Shown here piece after piece: positions 1 to 5,582 of a stretch of 5,582 nt of DNA (position 1 is the first letter of the stretch; each line of letters starts with the position of its first letter). Source of the DNA: Phycisphaerae bacterium (lineage in GTDB: Bacteria > Planctomycetota > Phycisphaerae > Phycisphaerales > SM1A02); the NCBI GenBank assembly GCA_018665385.1, contig JABJDN010000143.1:1-5582 (forward strand), read 5' to 3'. The translations under genes and the position numbers were made by a program. Below the pieces are notes generated by a model. It was not told the DNA's origin and searched no databases. It saw only the letters and a list, made by a program, of their open reading frames with translations.

Positions 1-903
1 ATCAGTGGTTGATCCAACCCAACTTCCTGGCCCAAGATTGCCAGCCCAACCATGAAGTTCATCTATAAATGTTAAACATCTAAAGGAAGTGCCTTCTTGA
101 TAACAGGTCATGGTCCAGTTTTCGCCTGCATCTGTTGACTTCCAGATTTCGCCACTGATATTGCAGATCCAAATCGTATCGCCAATAACTACAATGTCAT
201 CGTGGTGAAGATAAGGTGCAACTGGCGAGGAGGGCATCACTCTCCAAATGCCCTGCAGGGGGCAGGGCCCCCATGCATTAATAACAGCAAGCAAGTCGCT
301 GACATTAACTAATCCGTCCTCAGTAATATCACTTGAGCAATTTATACATACGCCCCAATCATTGATGATCTCGAGCATATCACTGACATTTGTCTGTAAG
401 TCATAATTGATATCAGTCGCACATGTATTTGGTACATCTGCGATACCGAGTTCAAGTGTTACTGTTCCGCTACCAAAAGAATTTGTGTCCCACCCACCAA
501 CCCTAATCAGATATGTTGAGTTGGCATTAGGCATGAACTGAACGACAGAGTGATATGGTTGGCAGATAGCATCACTTGGCGCATCACCACTGCAAGTTAA
601 GTTGATTAGATCGTTGCAGTTTTGTTTTTTTTCATAGACGATAATGCTTGTGTCAAATGAGTTGGAATCACAAGATGTTATGGTTATTTGTTCATTAGAT
701 TCTGCAACATAGGAAAACCAAATGTCACGATTCATAATGCCCATCAAATCACAAGAACTATCTGGGCTGTACCCGCTGTCGGTATATTCGGTGGTGTCGT
801 ATGGCGTCATTCCCTCAGAGATAACAATGGCAGTATCACAAGTATTGCCTGGTGTTCCGGCAGGAAAAAGTAGAAAGAATGTCATGCCAATTTCTGAGAG
901 CAT
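1..903 (-). CDS. Secreted-type protein, N-terminal part: PPC-like beta-sandwich, dockerin pair, Asp-box propeller (runs off the left edge)
   Basis: The frame is open from an ATG at 903-901 to the window edge, giving 301 residues with no stop. Residues 22-160 resemble the beta-sandwich seen in many planctomycete exported proteins: PYDTT, then DIWFSY (60-65), ITITSC, FDTSIIVY (83-90) and TYLIRVGG (130-137). Residues 161-214 are a dockerin-type-I-like pair. From 232 a propeller blade begins, with the Asp-box STDAGENW (256-263) followed by HGWAGNLGPG (284-293), as in Ycf48/BNR-like repeats. Such modules occur on surface or exported proteins; the ligand and function are unknown. The start is uncertain. 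An in-frame TAA at 931-933 rules out a longer form, ATG 903 has no clear Shine-Dalgarno sequence, and the leader (residues 1-21) has a short hydrophobic stretch (FFLLF) but no Lys or Arg. ATG 885 is an alternative. The 5' end may be decayed. The gene lies 162 bases downstream of the DinB-like gene. Confidence 0.88.
   Translation of the reverse strand, partial: MLSEIGMTFFLLFPAGTPGNTCDTAIVISEGMTPYDTTEYTDSGYSPDSSCDLMGIMNRDIWFSYVAESNEQITITSCDSNSFDTSIIVYEKKQNCNDLINLTCSGDAPSDAICQPYHSVVQFMPNANSTYLIRVGGWDTNSFGSGTVTLELGIADVPNTCATDINYDLQTNVSDMLEIINDWGVCINCSSDITEDGLVNVSDLLAVINAWGPCPLQGIWRVMPSSPVAPYLHHDDIVVIGDTIWICNISGEIWKSTDAGENWTMTCYQEGTSFRCLTFIDELHGWAGNLGPGSWVGSTTD
262..423 (-). other. Dockerin-type-I-like repeat pair with four flanking cysteines
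   Basis: This encodes residues 161-214 of the left-edge protein. The two calcium-loop-like segments have acidic, amide or hydroxyl ligands at loop positions 1, 3, 5, 9 and 12. Repeat 1 has D164, N166, D168, N172 and D175. Repeat 2 has D192, T194, D196, N200 and D203; Thr at position 3 is a weaker ligand. Each loop is followed by a helix ending in W-G (IINDWG, VINAWG). Cysteines at 161, 186, 189 and 214 bracket the repeats. The module sits between a beta-sandwich and a propeller and not at the protein terminus. In clostridial cellulosomes dockerins bind cohesins; no cohesin is visible here, and planctomycete dockerins generally have no known partner. Confidence 0.85.
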
Positions 904-1065
904 GTATATATTGTCTACTTTTAGGGGTCTTTATGCAAGGTAAAAATGAGGTTGGGTTTTACTCGCTTTCAAAATGCATTCTAGTGGTATTGAAACTGTA
1001 ATATTCCGTCTTTCTCTAACAGGCTAGCACTTGTATTTAGTGCGTTTTGTCAAATACGTTGCAAC
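904..1065 (-). other. Intergenic region upstream of the left-edge secreted-type gene
   Basis: This is 162 A+T-rich bases between the DinB-like stop and ATG 903. A perfect TTGACA hexamer occurs on the minus strand (1053-1048), but no acceptable -10 lies 16-18 bases after it. A TATATA sits just before the ATG, too close to act as its -10. No frame here supplies a missing signal peptide. No terminator is evident. Confidence 0.4.
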
Positions 1066-1572
1066 TTATGAAGCAGGATTCATTCCGGCAATTCTTCGCC
1101 ATGCACTAAGCTGACCAATATGAAATGCGGGATGACCTGACAGCATAAATGCTGCTACTTGGCCGAGCGTCTCCATCCTGCCTTCAAACGGAGTGCCAGC
1201 AGTCGAACGTTCAAACACTTCGGCATCGCATGTTGCAACGAATGCCAGAGTTTCTTCTAGTCGCGTTTTGCAATATTGAATAGCGGCCTCCTTCTCTAAA
1301 TAGAGGCTAGCGTCTTCGTGACAATCCGCGCCGTGAGCATACAGAGAGTTCTCTTCATCTTTGAAAACAACCTCGCCGCCTAATAGTTGTTTGCATACGG
1401 CAAAATAATAAGCAAGGTGCCCGAGCACAAATGCAGGGTGATTGATTGTTGTACCAAATTGATTAGCAAATATTGATGGCTCAATATCACTGCAAATCAT
1501 AAGCATTAGTTTTTCAGTAAACAATGCTGATCCAGAAATTGTTGATGCGGCTGGGTTTTGCGTTGCGGTCAT
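1066..1572 (-). CDS. DinB-like family protein (putative metal-binding four-helix bundle)
   Basis: This is a complete 168-residue protein, a normal length for the DinB/YfiT-like superfamily. The family signature is clear: NHPAFVLGHLAYY (44-56) on the second helix and GHPAFHIGQLSAWRR (146-160) on the last helix. H52, H147 and H151 are placed as the three-histidine metal site of this fold, with the last two as H-x3-H. Members include thiol-dependent transferases and many proteins of unknown role. The substrate cannot be read from the sequence, and a link to mycothiol or bacillithiol would be speculation. No signal peptide is present, so it is probably cytoplasmic. The ATG at 1572 is supported by an AAAGGAAAA Shine-Dalgarno-like stretch about 7 bases upstream. 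The stop is TAA at 1066. The gene follows the NmrA-like gene by 78 bases and has its own candidate -10 box in that gap. Confidence 0.92.
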   Translation of the reverse strand: MTATQNPAASTISGSALFTEKLMLMICSDIEPSIFANQFGTTINHPAFVLGHLAYYFAVCKQLLGGEVVFKDEENSLYAHGADCHEDASLYLEKEAAIQYCKTRLEETLAFVATCDAEVFERSTAGTPFEGRMETLGQVAAFMLSGHPAFHIGQLSAWRRIAGMNPAS

Positions 1573-1576
1573 AGTG

Positions 1577-1585
1577 TTTTCCTTT
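1577..1585 (-). promoter_or_regulatory. Ribosome binding site of the DinB-like gene
   Basis: On the minus strand the sequence is AAAGGAAAA, with the GGA core about 8 bases before the ATG at 1572. This supports that start over downstream alternatives. It is the clearest Shine-Dalgarno-like stretch in the window. Confidence 0.6.
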
Positions 1586-1620
1586 ATTCAATACACGGAT
1601 GTAATTTTCACTGGTTTAGG

Positions 1621-1626
1621 ATTATA
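1621..1626 (-). promoter_or_regulatory. Possible -10 box for the DinB-like gene
   Basis: The minus strand carries a perfect TATAAT at 1626-1621, about 50 bases upstream of the ATG at 1572 and inside the 78-base gap after the NmrA-like gene. No good -35 hexamer lies at the usual distance (the bases there read roughly CTAGCT), and there is no TG extension. The match may be chance in an A+T-rich gap. If it is real, the gene can be transcribed independently of its upstream neighbour. Confidence 0.3.
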
Positions 1627-1650
1627 CTGTTAGATGCTTAAGAAGCTAGA

Positions 1651-2517
1651 TTAGATATCAAACAAGTCTAGGTTCTTCTGCATCCAATCATAGATGGATG
1701 TCGCTGGCTTGCCGGTAACTTTCTCAAATGTATCTGTCACTAGACTAGCTTTTCCATTACGCATCTGACGGAAGTGGCATAGAACTTGCATCTCCAAATC
1801 TTCTTCAGGAAAACCATATTCAAGAAGCATAGAAGAAAACTCCTCTTCAGACATATCAACATAGGTGATCGTCTCGTTACATGCTCGGCTCATCTCAGTA
1901 GCAATCTCGTTATAGGTTAATGCCGATGGACCAGTAATTTCCAAGTTAGCACTTTCCCACTGCTTAGGATCTGATTGAAGAACAGTAGACGCCACTTCTA
2001 TGCAATCATCAAGAGCTACCATGCCAATACGTCCATTGCCTGCAGCACCGTACATGCTTCGTTCACTTTTTATCCCATCGATTTGCCCAAGCAAGTTCGT
2101 TTCCATCACTGTCTGCGGAGACACCAGCGTCCAAGGCACTTCGCAAGTGTTGAGTCTTTCAATCGACATTTGATGCTGTGTATCTAGCTGATCTCCTTCA
2201 TGCCGAACTGCACCATACAACTTCACAATCTGTTTTATGCCCGCACTAGTAGCAGCATTAATAGCAGTAACCTCCCTTTGGCCAAGAGAAGGGTGCATCG
2301 GGCTGACTAAGAACATGCGATCGGCGCGCTGCATCAATGCAGGTAATGATTCTGGATCGTCTAGATTGCCAACAACTCCGGTTACATTCCCATGAGTCAA
2401 TTTCTCAGCACTTGACTCACTCCGAGTCATCGCCAGAACTTCAACGCCGACTTGAGCAAGTGCACTAACCACTGCTGAGCCAAACATTCCGGTTGCCCCT
2501 GTAACTAGTATTGCCAT
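1651..2517 (-). CDS. NmrA-like NAD(P)-binding protein (atypical SDR, Rossmann fold)
   Basis: This is a complete 288-residue protein. Residues 4-13 (LVTGATGMFG) form the glycine-rich T-G-x-x-G-x-x-G dinucleotide loop, and T31-R32 after the second strand is compatible with NADP binding. Further family landmarks are GNLDDPESL (50-58), MFLVSP (68-73), IVKLYGA (97-103), PWTLVSPQTVMETNL (128-142), ALDDCIEVASTVL (168-180) and LEITGPSALTYNEIA (192-206). The C-terminal VTDTFEKVTGKPAT (260-273) is usual in the NmrA/QOR2-like group (SDR a5-like). The classical Y-x3-K catalytic pair is absent. Members may be NAD(P)H-dependent quinone or azo reductases or redox-sensing regulators, and the sequence does not decide which. 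It is probably cytoplasmic. The ATG at 2517 has only a weak GGAT ribosome binding site about 8 bases upstream. A possible promoter (TTGGCT at 2580-2575, an 18-base spacer, TATTAT at 2556-2551) lies in the 119-base gap but is weak. Confidence 0.95.
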   Translation of the reverse strand: MAILVTGATGMFGSAVVSALAQVGVEVLAMTRSESSAEKLTHGNVTGVVGNLDDPESLPALMQRADRMFLVSPMHPSLGQREVTAINAATSAGIKQIVKLYGAVRHEGDQLDTQHQMSIERLNTCEVPWTLVSPQTVMETNLLGQIDGIKSERSMYGAAGNGRIGMVALDDCIEVASTVLQSDPKQWESANLEITGPSALTYNEIATEMSRACNETITYVDMSEEEFSSMLLEYGFPEEDLEMQVLCHFRQMRNGKASLVTDTFEKVTGKPATSIYDWMQKNLDLFDI

Positions 2518-2636
2518 TTTATTTTATCCATGGCAATTTATATTAACAGAATAATAATAGTAAGACGCTAGGTAAGCCAATTGATTAAGTGTATTACATA
2601 GAAAGGGTTTTCCACTTTATATGAATCATCGCAGAA

Positions 2637-3011
2637 CTAATTATTTGTATCTTTTCTAGTGATGAATTTACTTAAAAAGTGTCTGTTGATAGAAATGCAA
2701 TTGTAGATGATTCTCCGCATAAATCTTGGGAGTAGGCCGAACACCTTCATTAGTATTCCGCGCCATCCATCTAGATTTTCCCCAATAATAAGTAGGGCTT
2801 CGTCTTTCCAAAGAATCTCTCCAGTATTTTTGTTGACGACAGCAATGCCTTTTTTAAATTTCTCTGTATTGTTATAAGGGGGCTTTGTAGAAAATGAAAA
2901 GGTATCTTTTACCTGCTTGCTTTTAGAGACAGAGTTCATAAAGTTATTACATAATGGGCAAGTTCCATCGTAATGTATTTCAAAATTCTTATATAGCTTT
3001 TTATTGCTCAC
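2637..3011 (-). CDS. DCC-family (DUF393, YuxK-like) thiol-disulfide oxidoreductase-like protein
   Basis: This is a small protein of 124 residues from GTG 3011, or 126 from GTG 3017. The defining motif HYDGTCPLCNNF lies near the N-terminus; its D-G-x-C-P-L-C core (Asp, Cys, Cys) gives the DCC family its name. GEILWKDEALL and the C-terminal stretch RRIIYNCISINRH also match the usual layout of the family. The CxxC pair suggests thiol-disulfide chemistry, but physiological substrates are not established. No signal peptide is visible. GTG 3011 is preferred because GGAG (3020-3017) lies 5 bases upstream of it, whereas that same GGAG overlaps GTG 3017. No ATG is available in frame upstream before the TAG at 3071-3069. 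G+C is only about 34% by hand count, well below its neighbours, with many Lys, Asn and Ile codons. This suggests later acquisition, perhaps from an A+T-rich donor. Confidence 0.88.
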   Translation of the reverse strand: MSNKKLYKNFEIHYDGTCPLCNNFMNSVSKSKQVKDTFSFSTKPPYNNTEKFKKGIAVVNKNTGEILWKDEALLIIGENLDGWRGILMKVFGLLPRFMRRIIYNCISINRHFLSKFITRKDTNN

Positions 3012-3016
3012 ATACA

Positions 3017-3020
3017 CTCC
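3017..3020 (-). promoter_or_regulatory. Ribosome binding site that selects GTG 3011 for the DCC gene
   Basis: The minus strand reads GGAG-TGTAT-GTG, which puts a Shine-Dalgarno core 5 bases before the GTG at 3011. The last G of this core is the first base of the other possible start, GTG 3017, so the site could not serve that start. Confidence 0.5.
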
Positions 3021-3038
3021 AGTTCTAGTTGTTTGTAT

Positions 3039-3066
3039 TTTATAGAGGTAGAAAAAGAATATACAA
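3039..3066 (-). promoter_or_regulatory. Possible promoter of the DCC gene
   Basis: TTGTAT (3066-3061) and TATAAA (3044-3039) on the minus strand are separated by 16 bases. The -10 box matches consensus at 5 of 6 positions and the -35 at its TTG. Transcription would begin around 3032, leaving a leader of about 20 bases. The region is A+T-rich, so chance matches are likely. Confidence 0.3.
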
Positions 3067-3127
3067 CTCTATTAATGTGATGTTTCAAGTCAACTCATAA
3101 TGGATATTGCAGGTTACCAGAGTGTCG

Positions 3128-5582
3128 CTAAGGCAAAGTAATCTTATCCAAGAGTAATTCAAAGTTCCAAACCGCATACTTTATTGTCGTAGGTTCAGTT
3201 CCTCCCGAAGGAAATAGAGTCGGCACCATTGTCTTAAGTGTCGAAAAATTTGTGTCTAACTGATTACGATAATTGTTGATGTTATCGAAAGTCCATCCTG
3301 GTCCGCCAAGAAATGTAGATTCGCCAGACAGGGTAATGAAAACTTCGGAGCCATTGAGCGGGACGGTGTTACTTATTGGCGGGCACTGGGTCATAAGATA
3401 TGCTAGGTAGGTTGCTGCAAGCGTTGGGCTCGGGCCAGCAGTGCCGTCGGGCAAGGTGTTGTAGACATTCTGTACGAGGGCACCATTATTGAAGCAGGGG
3501 AGTTTTGGTTGTTGATATGAACCATTCTCATCGTAATCGACCACAACTATATGCTCTGCAACTGCAGGTGGTAACGGGCATGTGCTTTGCAGGCAACCTC
3601 CAGCACTCTCTTCTGGGAAATAAGGGGGGGTACTTCCTTGTTGTTGGAGTAACGAGCAGGCTTCGTCGATGAGATGCTTTCCTAAATTATAATATTGTGG
3701 GTACCCGAAGTCGTAGCCAGTAGGGCCATAGATGGCGTCTCCACCGTAACTGCCAAGGACATTTCCGAATTTTACAGGTGGATTAGCAGCAGTGACATTG
3801 GGTAGGGCATTCGAGTCTCCGTGTAGACATTGTGTTATCTCGGCAAGCGAATAGTTAACATCCTCGATGTAACTTTGTTCTATCGAAAATATGTTGAAGC
3901 CATTTCCAGAATGGGTTGGATCTACAATCGCGTTAATTGCGTTCATCGTAACGATGCTGGCATTGAGCACGCAATTCCAAGCGGTAGGAGCTTCATCAGG
4001 ATTGGTCGGTGCAGCACAATCGCCAGCGTCTCCGCATCCCCAAGCGTCGCAACTAGTTTTAGAATTGTCTGGGTGAAATCCAATTTTTAACGTGGATCCG
4101 TATTCATTTCTTAGCAGAGTGATGAGGTTTGCAAACTGCTGATTCATTTCGGCATTGGGTGTACTCGCAAGGAAACGCAGATGAATTTGTTCAAGGTTGG
4201 GTGCAAGCTTTTTGATTTTATTGACGTAGTTTTCTTGGTCAGCAGGTGGCGCGTTATCTGCTATCAATACACTAATCCAACTTGGCGATGTTGTTCCAAG
4301 TGGGCATTCGCCCCACGCACTGAAAACTGCAAGTAAGTCATGCACATCGATAGTGTTGTTGCCGTCAATATCTTCGTTGCATCCTTCGCATGGTCCCCAA
4401 GCCGAAACCACTGCAAGTATGTCAATTGAATCAACTGTGCCGCTATTGTCCGTATCACCTGTACAGGTTGAATTTGTACTCTGTACAGTTGGAACGAGAT
4501 AGTTCGAGGGATCAAAGGTGCTTAAGGAATCGACGGAACCGCTCCAGTACACGCCTGCAAGGAATGGCATGGTTCCATGGTGGTAACTATTCCACGGTTT
4601 AGTGAATGTTGAGCAATTCGGGTTCGTATTGATGAAAAGTTGGGTTGGATTATCGTGCGCAGATTGAATTGAATACGGCAAGTTTGAATCGTAAAACACG
4701 GCTGTGTCTTGCGACAAACTTCCGGGAGGTGCGGCGCAGTTTACCTGGCCTGGTGGTGTTCCAGCATTATGAATCGCATATTGTTGAACAAGTATTCCAT
4801 CAATTAGGGGATGCCCATCCGCTGAAAGAAGATGAAGCAATGAAAAGAGATCTATTTCATTCGCTTCAAGTGCGGTATTGTGGGAAGTACTGAGCGTGCT
4901 TTGAAGATTGAGGTTGGCGAGGTACTTGTCTGTAGAGTTGCCTTGCAGTACAGAATTAAGATCCCAATTAGCAGCAGTTTCCTTTGTCAATGCGCTAGCG
5001 GGAACGGGAATGATTTTCATGTTCGGCCCAAGGATCACACGAGAGGCCCACATGACAGCAGTCATCGCAGCAGCACTTTCTTGGGGTACGGAGCCGACTG
5101 GTCCTTCAACATCTTGCGTATAAAGCACGTACCCGTTTGCTGAGGTAGGTTGCCATTCGTTGTCGGTTGCAATTGGGAAACCGCCACCGGGTGTACCCGA
5201 GGAGTCCAAGGACATCCCCGATGCTACGAGAATTTGCATCGCAAAGTCTTTTCGCTTCGCTGGAGTTGTGAGATCAGGTGCAGTGCCATTGAAGAGTATA
5301 TGAAGATCTGACGTCCATGCGATGTGACTAGATTGATTGAACTCAGTTTGCGTTCCAACAACGCGACCAGCGTTTGTAAGCGTAGACCTCGAATTAGATC
5401 CTGTCGCTTCGGTTTCACCGATGATTGCAAAGTCTGCAGGAACATGTTGTATATTTGCCTGTGTGAAGTTGTCCAAAAAGTAGACGAACGTTTTAGGCGA
5501 TATCGTTGAGCTGCGATTAGTTACTGTGGATGAGTGTTGACCTGGAACAAATTGAGTAGTAGGACCAGGCGCTATTCCTGAA
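3128..5582 (-). CDS. Large secreted-type protein of unknown function with a central dockerin pair (5' end outside the window)
   Basis: The frame is open from the right edge to TAG at 3130-3128, with 817 residues visible. A TTG at 5476 is an internal Leu codon, not a convincing start: 35 in-frame codons precede it without a stop (for example SSTISPKTFVYF). Counting from that Leu as 1, residues 1-330 form region A, 338-391 the dockerin pair, and 400-782 region B. A and B share ordered motifs: VYFLDN/VLIADN, LHILFNGTAP (58-67)/IHLRFLASTP (431-440), NGYVLYTQD (114-122)/NGFNIFSIE (525-533), TQLFINTN (278-285)/SEVFITLS (710-717), and a hydrophobic strand with Trp near each end. Alternating short strands and helices suggest repeated alpha/beta, possibly TIM-barrel-like, domains such as those of glycoside hydrolases. 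I recognise no named family or catalytic motif. Region B has ten cysteines, which fits an exported protein with disulfides. The signal peptide, if any, lies outside the window. The function is unknown. Confidence 0.93.
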   Translation of the reverse strand, partial: SGIAPGPTTQFVPGQHSSTVTNRSSTISPKTFVYFLDNFTQANIQHVPADFAIIGETEATGSNSRSTLTNAGRVVGTQTEFNQSSHIAWTSDLHILFNGTAPDLTTPAKRKDFAMQILVASGMSLDSSGTPGGGFPIATDNEWQPTSANGYVLYTQDVEGPVGSVPQESAAAMTAVMWASRVILGPNMKIIPVPASALTKETAANWDLNSVLQGNSTDKYLANLNLQSTLSTSHNTALEANEIDLFSLLHLLSADGHPLIDGILVQQYAIHNAGTPPGQVNCAAPPGSLSQDTAVFYDSNLPYSIQSAHDNPTQLFINTNPNCSTFTKPWNSYHHGTMPFLAGVYWSGSVDSLSTFDPSNYLVPTVQSTNSTCTGDTDNSGTVDSIDILAVVSAWGPCEGCNEDIDGNNTIDVHDLLAVFSAWGECPLGTTSPSWISVLIADNAPPADQENYVNKIKKLAPNLEQIHLRFLASTPNAEMNQQFANLITLLRNEYGSTLKIGFHPDNSKTSCDAWGCGDAGDCAAPTNPDEAPTAWNCVLNASIVTMNAINAIVDPTHSGNGFNIFSIEQSYIEDVNYSLAEITQCLHGDSNALPNVTAANPPVKFGNVLGSYGGDAIYGPTGYDFGYPQYYNLGKHLIDEACSLLQQQGSTPPYFPEESAGGCLQSTCPLPPAVAEHIVVVDYDENGSYQQPKLPCFNNGALVQNVYNTLPDGTAGPSPTLAATYLAYLMTQCPPISNTVPLNGSEVFITLSGESTFLGGPGWTFDNINNYRNQLDTNFSTLKTMVPTLFPSGGTEPTTIKYAVWNFELLLDKITLP
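4304..4465 (-). other. Dockerin-type-I-like repeat pair with four flanking cysteines, mid-protein
   Basis: Counting from Leu 5476 as 1, this covers residues 338-391. Loop 1 has D341, D343, S345, D349 and D352; loop 2 has D369, D371, N373, D377 and D380. Both are good calcium-loop patterns (positions 1, 3, 5, 9, 12). Each is followed by a helix ending in AWG (AVVSAWG, AVFSAWG). Cysteines 338, 363, 366 and 391 have exactly the spacing seen in the module at 262-423, and both modules span 162 bases. The linker C-x2-C and the closing AWG-x-CPL are shared. It lies between two similar globular regions and not at the C-terminus. Confidence 0.9.

Noticed and set aside
688..943. Plus-strand open frames over the left-edge gene, and similar plus-strand frames at 1975-2187, 3830-4090 and 4390-5509
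   Set aside because: They lie wholly or almost wholly inside well-supported minus-strand genes, and their translations show no domain-like pattern.
1027..1043. Inverted repeat GCACT/AGTGC with a 7-base loop
   Set aside because: The stem is only five pairs and there is no T-run after it on the minus strand. On the plus strand there is no gene to terminate.
2505..2531. Eight-codon ATG frame overlapping the start of the NmrA-like gene, as a regulatory leader peptide
   Set aside because: It has no ribosome binding site and no special residue pattern. Such short frames are common by chance.
2597..2620. Imperfect hairpin between the DCC and NmrA-like genes as a terminator
   Set aside because: The stem is about six pairs with a bulge (AAAGTGG/CCCTTT) and lacks a T-run.
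3624..3630. C7 run in the coding strand of the large gene (G7 on the plus strand) as a phase-variation tract
   Set aside because: The frame continues correctly on both sides and one run of seven is weak evidence for switching. The A8 run at 625-632 in the left-edge gene was rejected for the same reason.
4264..4515. Minus-strand 83-codon frame overlapping the dockerin region (and 5224-5445 minus)
   Set aside because: These are alternate frames of the large gene. The real frame carries the calcium-loop repeats.
5474..5476. TTG at 5476 as the start of the right-edge gene
   Set aside because: The same frame stays open for 35 more codons to the window edge with similar residue content, and TTG encodes Leu within a strand-like VYFLDN motif. 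The gene is better called 5'-partial.

Overview
The window reads as a piece of a planctomycete chromosome, most likely from a marine member of the class Phycisphaerae. The basis is the pair of dockerin-type-I-like repeats in both large proteins. They have the form D-x-D/N-x-D/S-G-x-x-D/N-x-x-D-L-L-A-V-x-x-A-W-G-x-C-P, which is typical of secreted Phycisphaerae proteins. The taxonomic call is inference from protein style; no rRNA or other marker is present. Base composition is moderate (about 42-50% G+C by hand counts in most genes) and lower, about 34%, in one small gene.

All five genes lie on the minus strand, so transcription runs from right to left. From the right edge: (1) 5582-3128 is the 3' part of a large secreted-type protein whose start lies outside the window. 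It has a dockerin pair in its middle and two regions on either side that look like diverged copies of one alpha/beta domain. (2) 3011-2637 is a small DCC-family (DUF393) protein with the D-G-x-C-P-L-C motif. (3) 2517-1651 is an NmrA-like atypical short-chain dehydrogenase/reductase-fold protein. (4) 1572-1066 is a DinB-like four-helix-bundle protein with a three-histidine metal site. (5) 903-1 is the N-terminal 301 residues of a second dockerin-bearing secreted-type protein: a PPC-like beta-sandwich, then a dockerin pair, then the first blade of an Asp-box (Ycf48/BNR-like) propeller that runs off the left edge.

Gaps between genes are 78 to 162 bases, and each small gene has its own possible start signals. 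The three small genes are therefore better read as separate transcription units than as a tight operon. They look like cytoplasmic accessory genes set between two large exported proteins. Nothing in the sequence links the two groups functionally. There are no RNA genes, insertion sequences, CRISPR arrays or convincing terminators. Open frames on the plus strand are shadows of the minus-strand genes.

The most notable features are the two dockerin modules, which share an exactly matching four-cysteine frame (C-x24-C-x2-C-x24-C), and the apparent internal duplication of an unrecognised domain on either side of the dockerin in the 3128-5582 protein.
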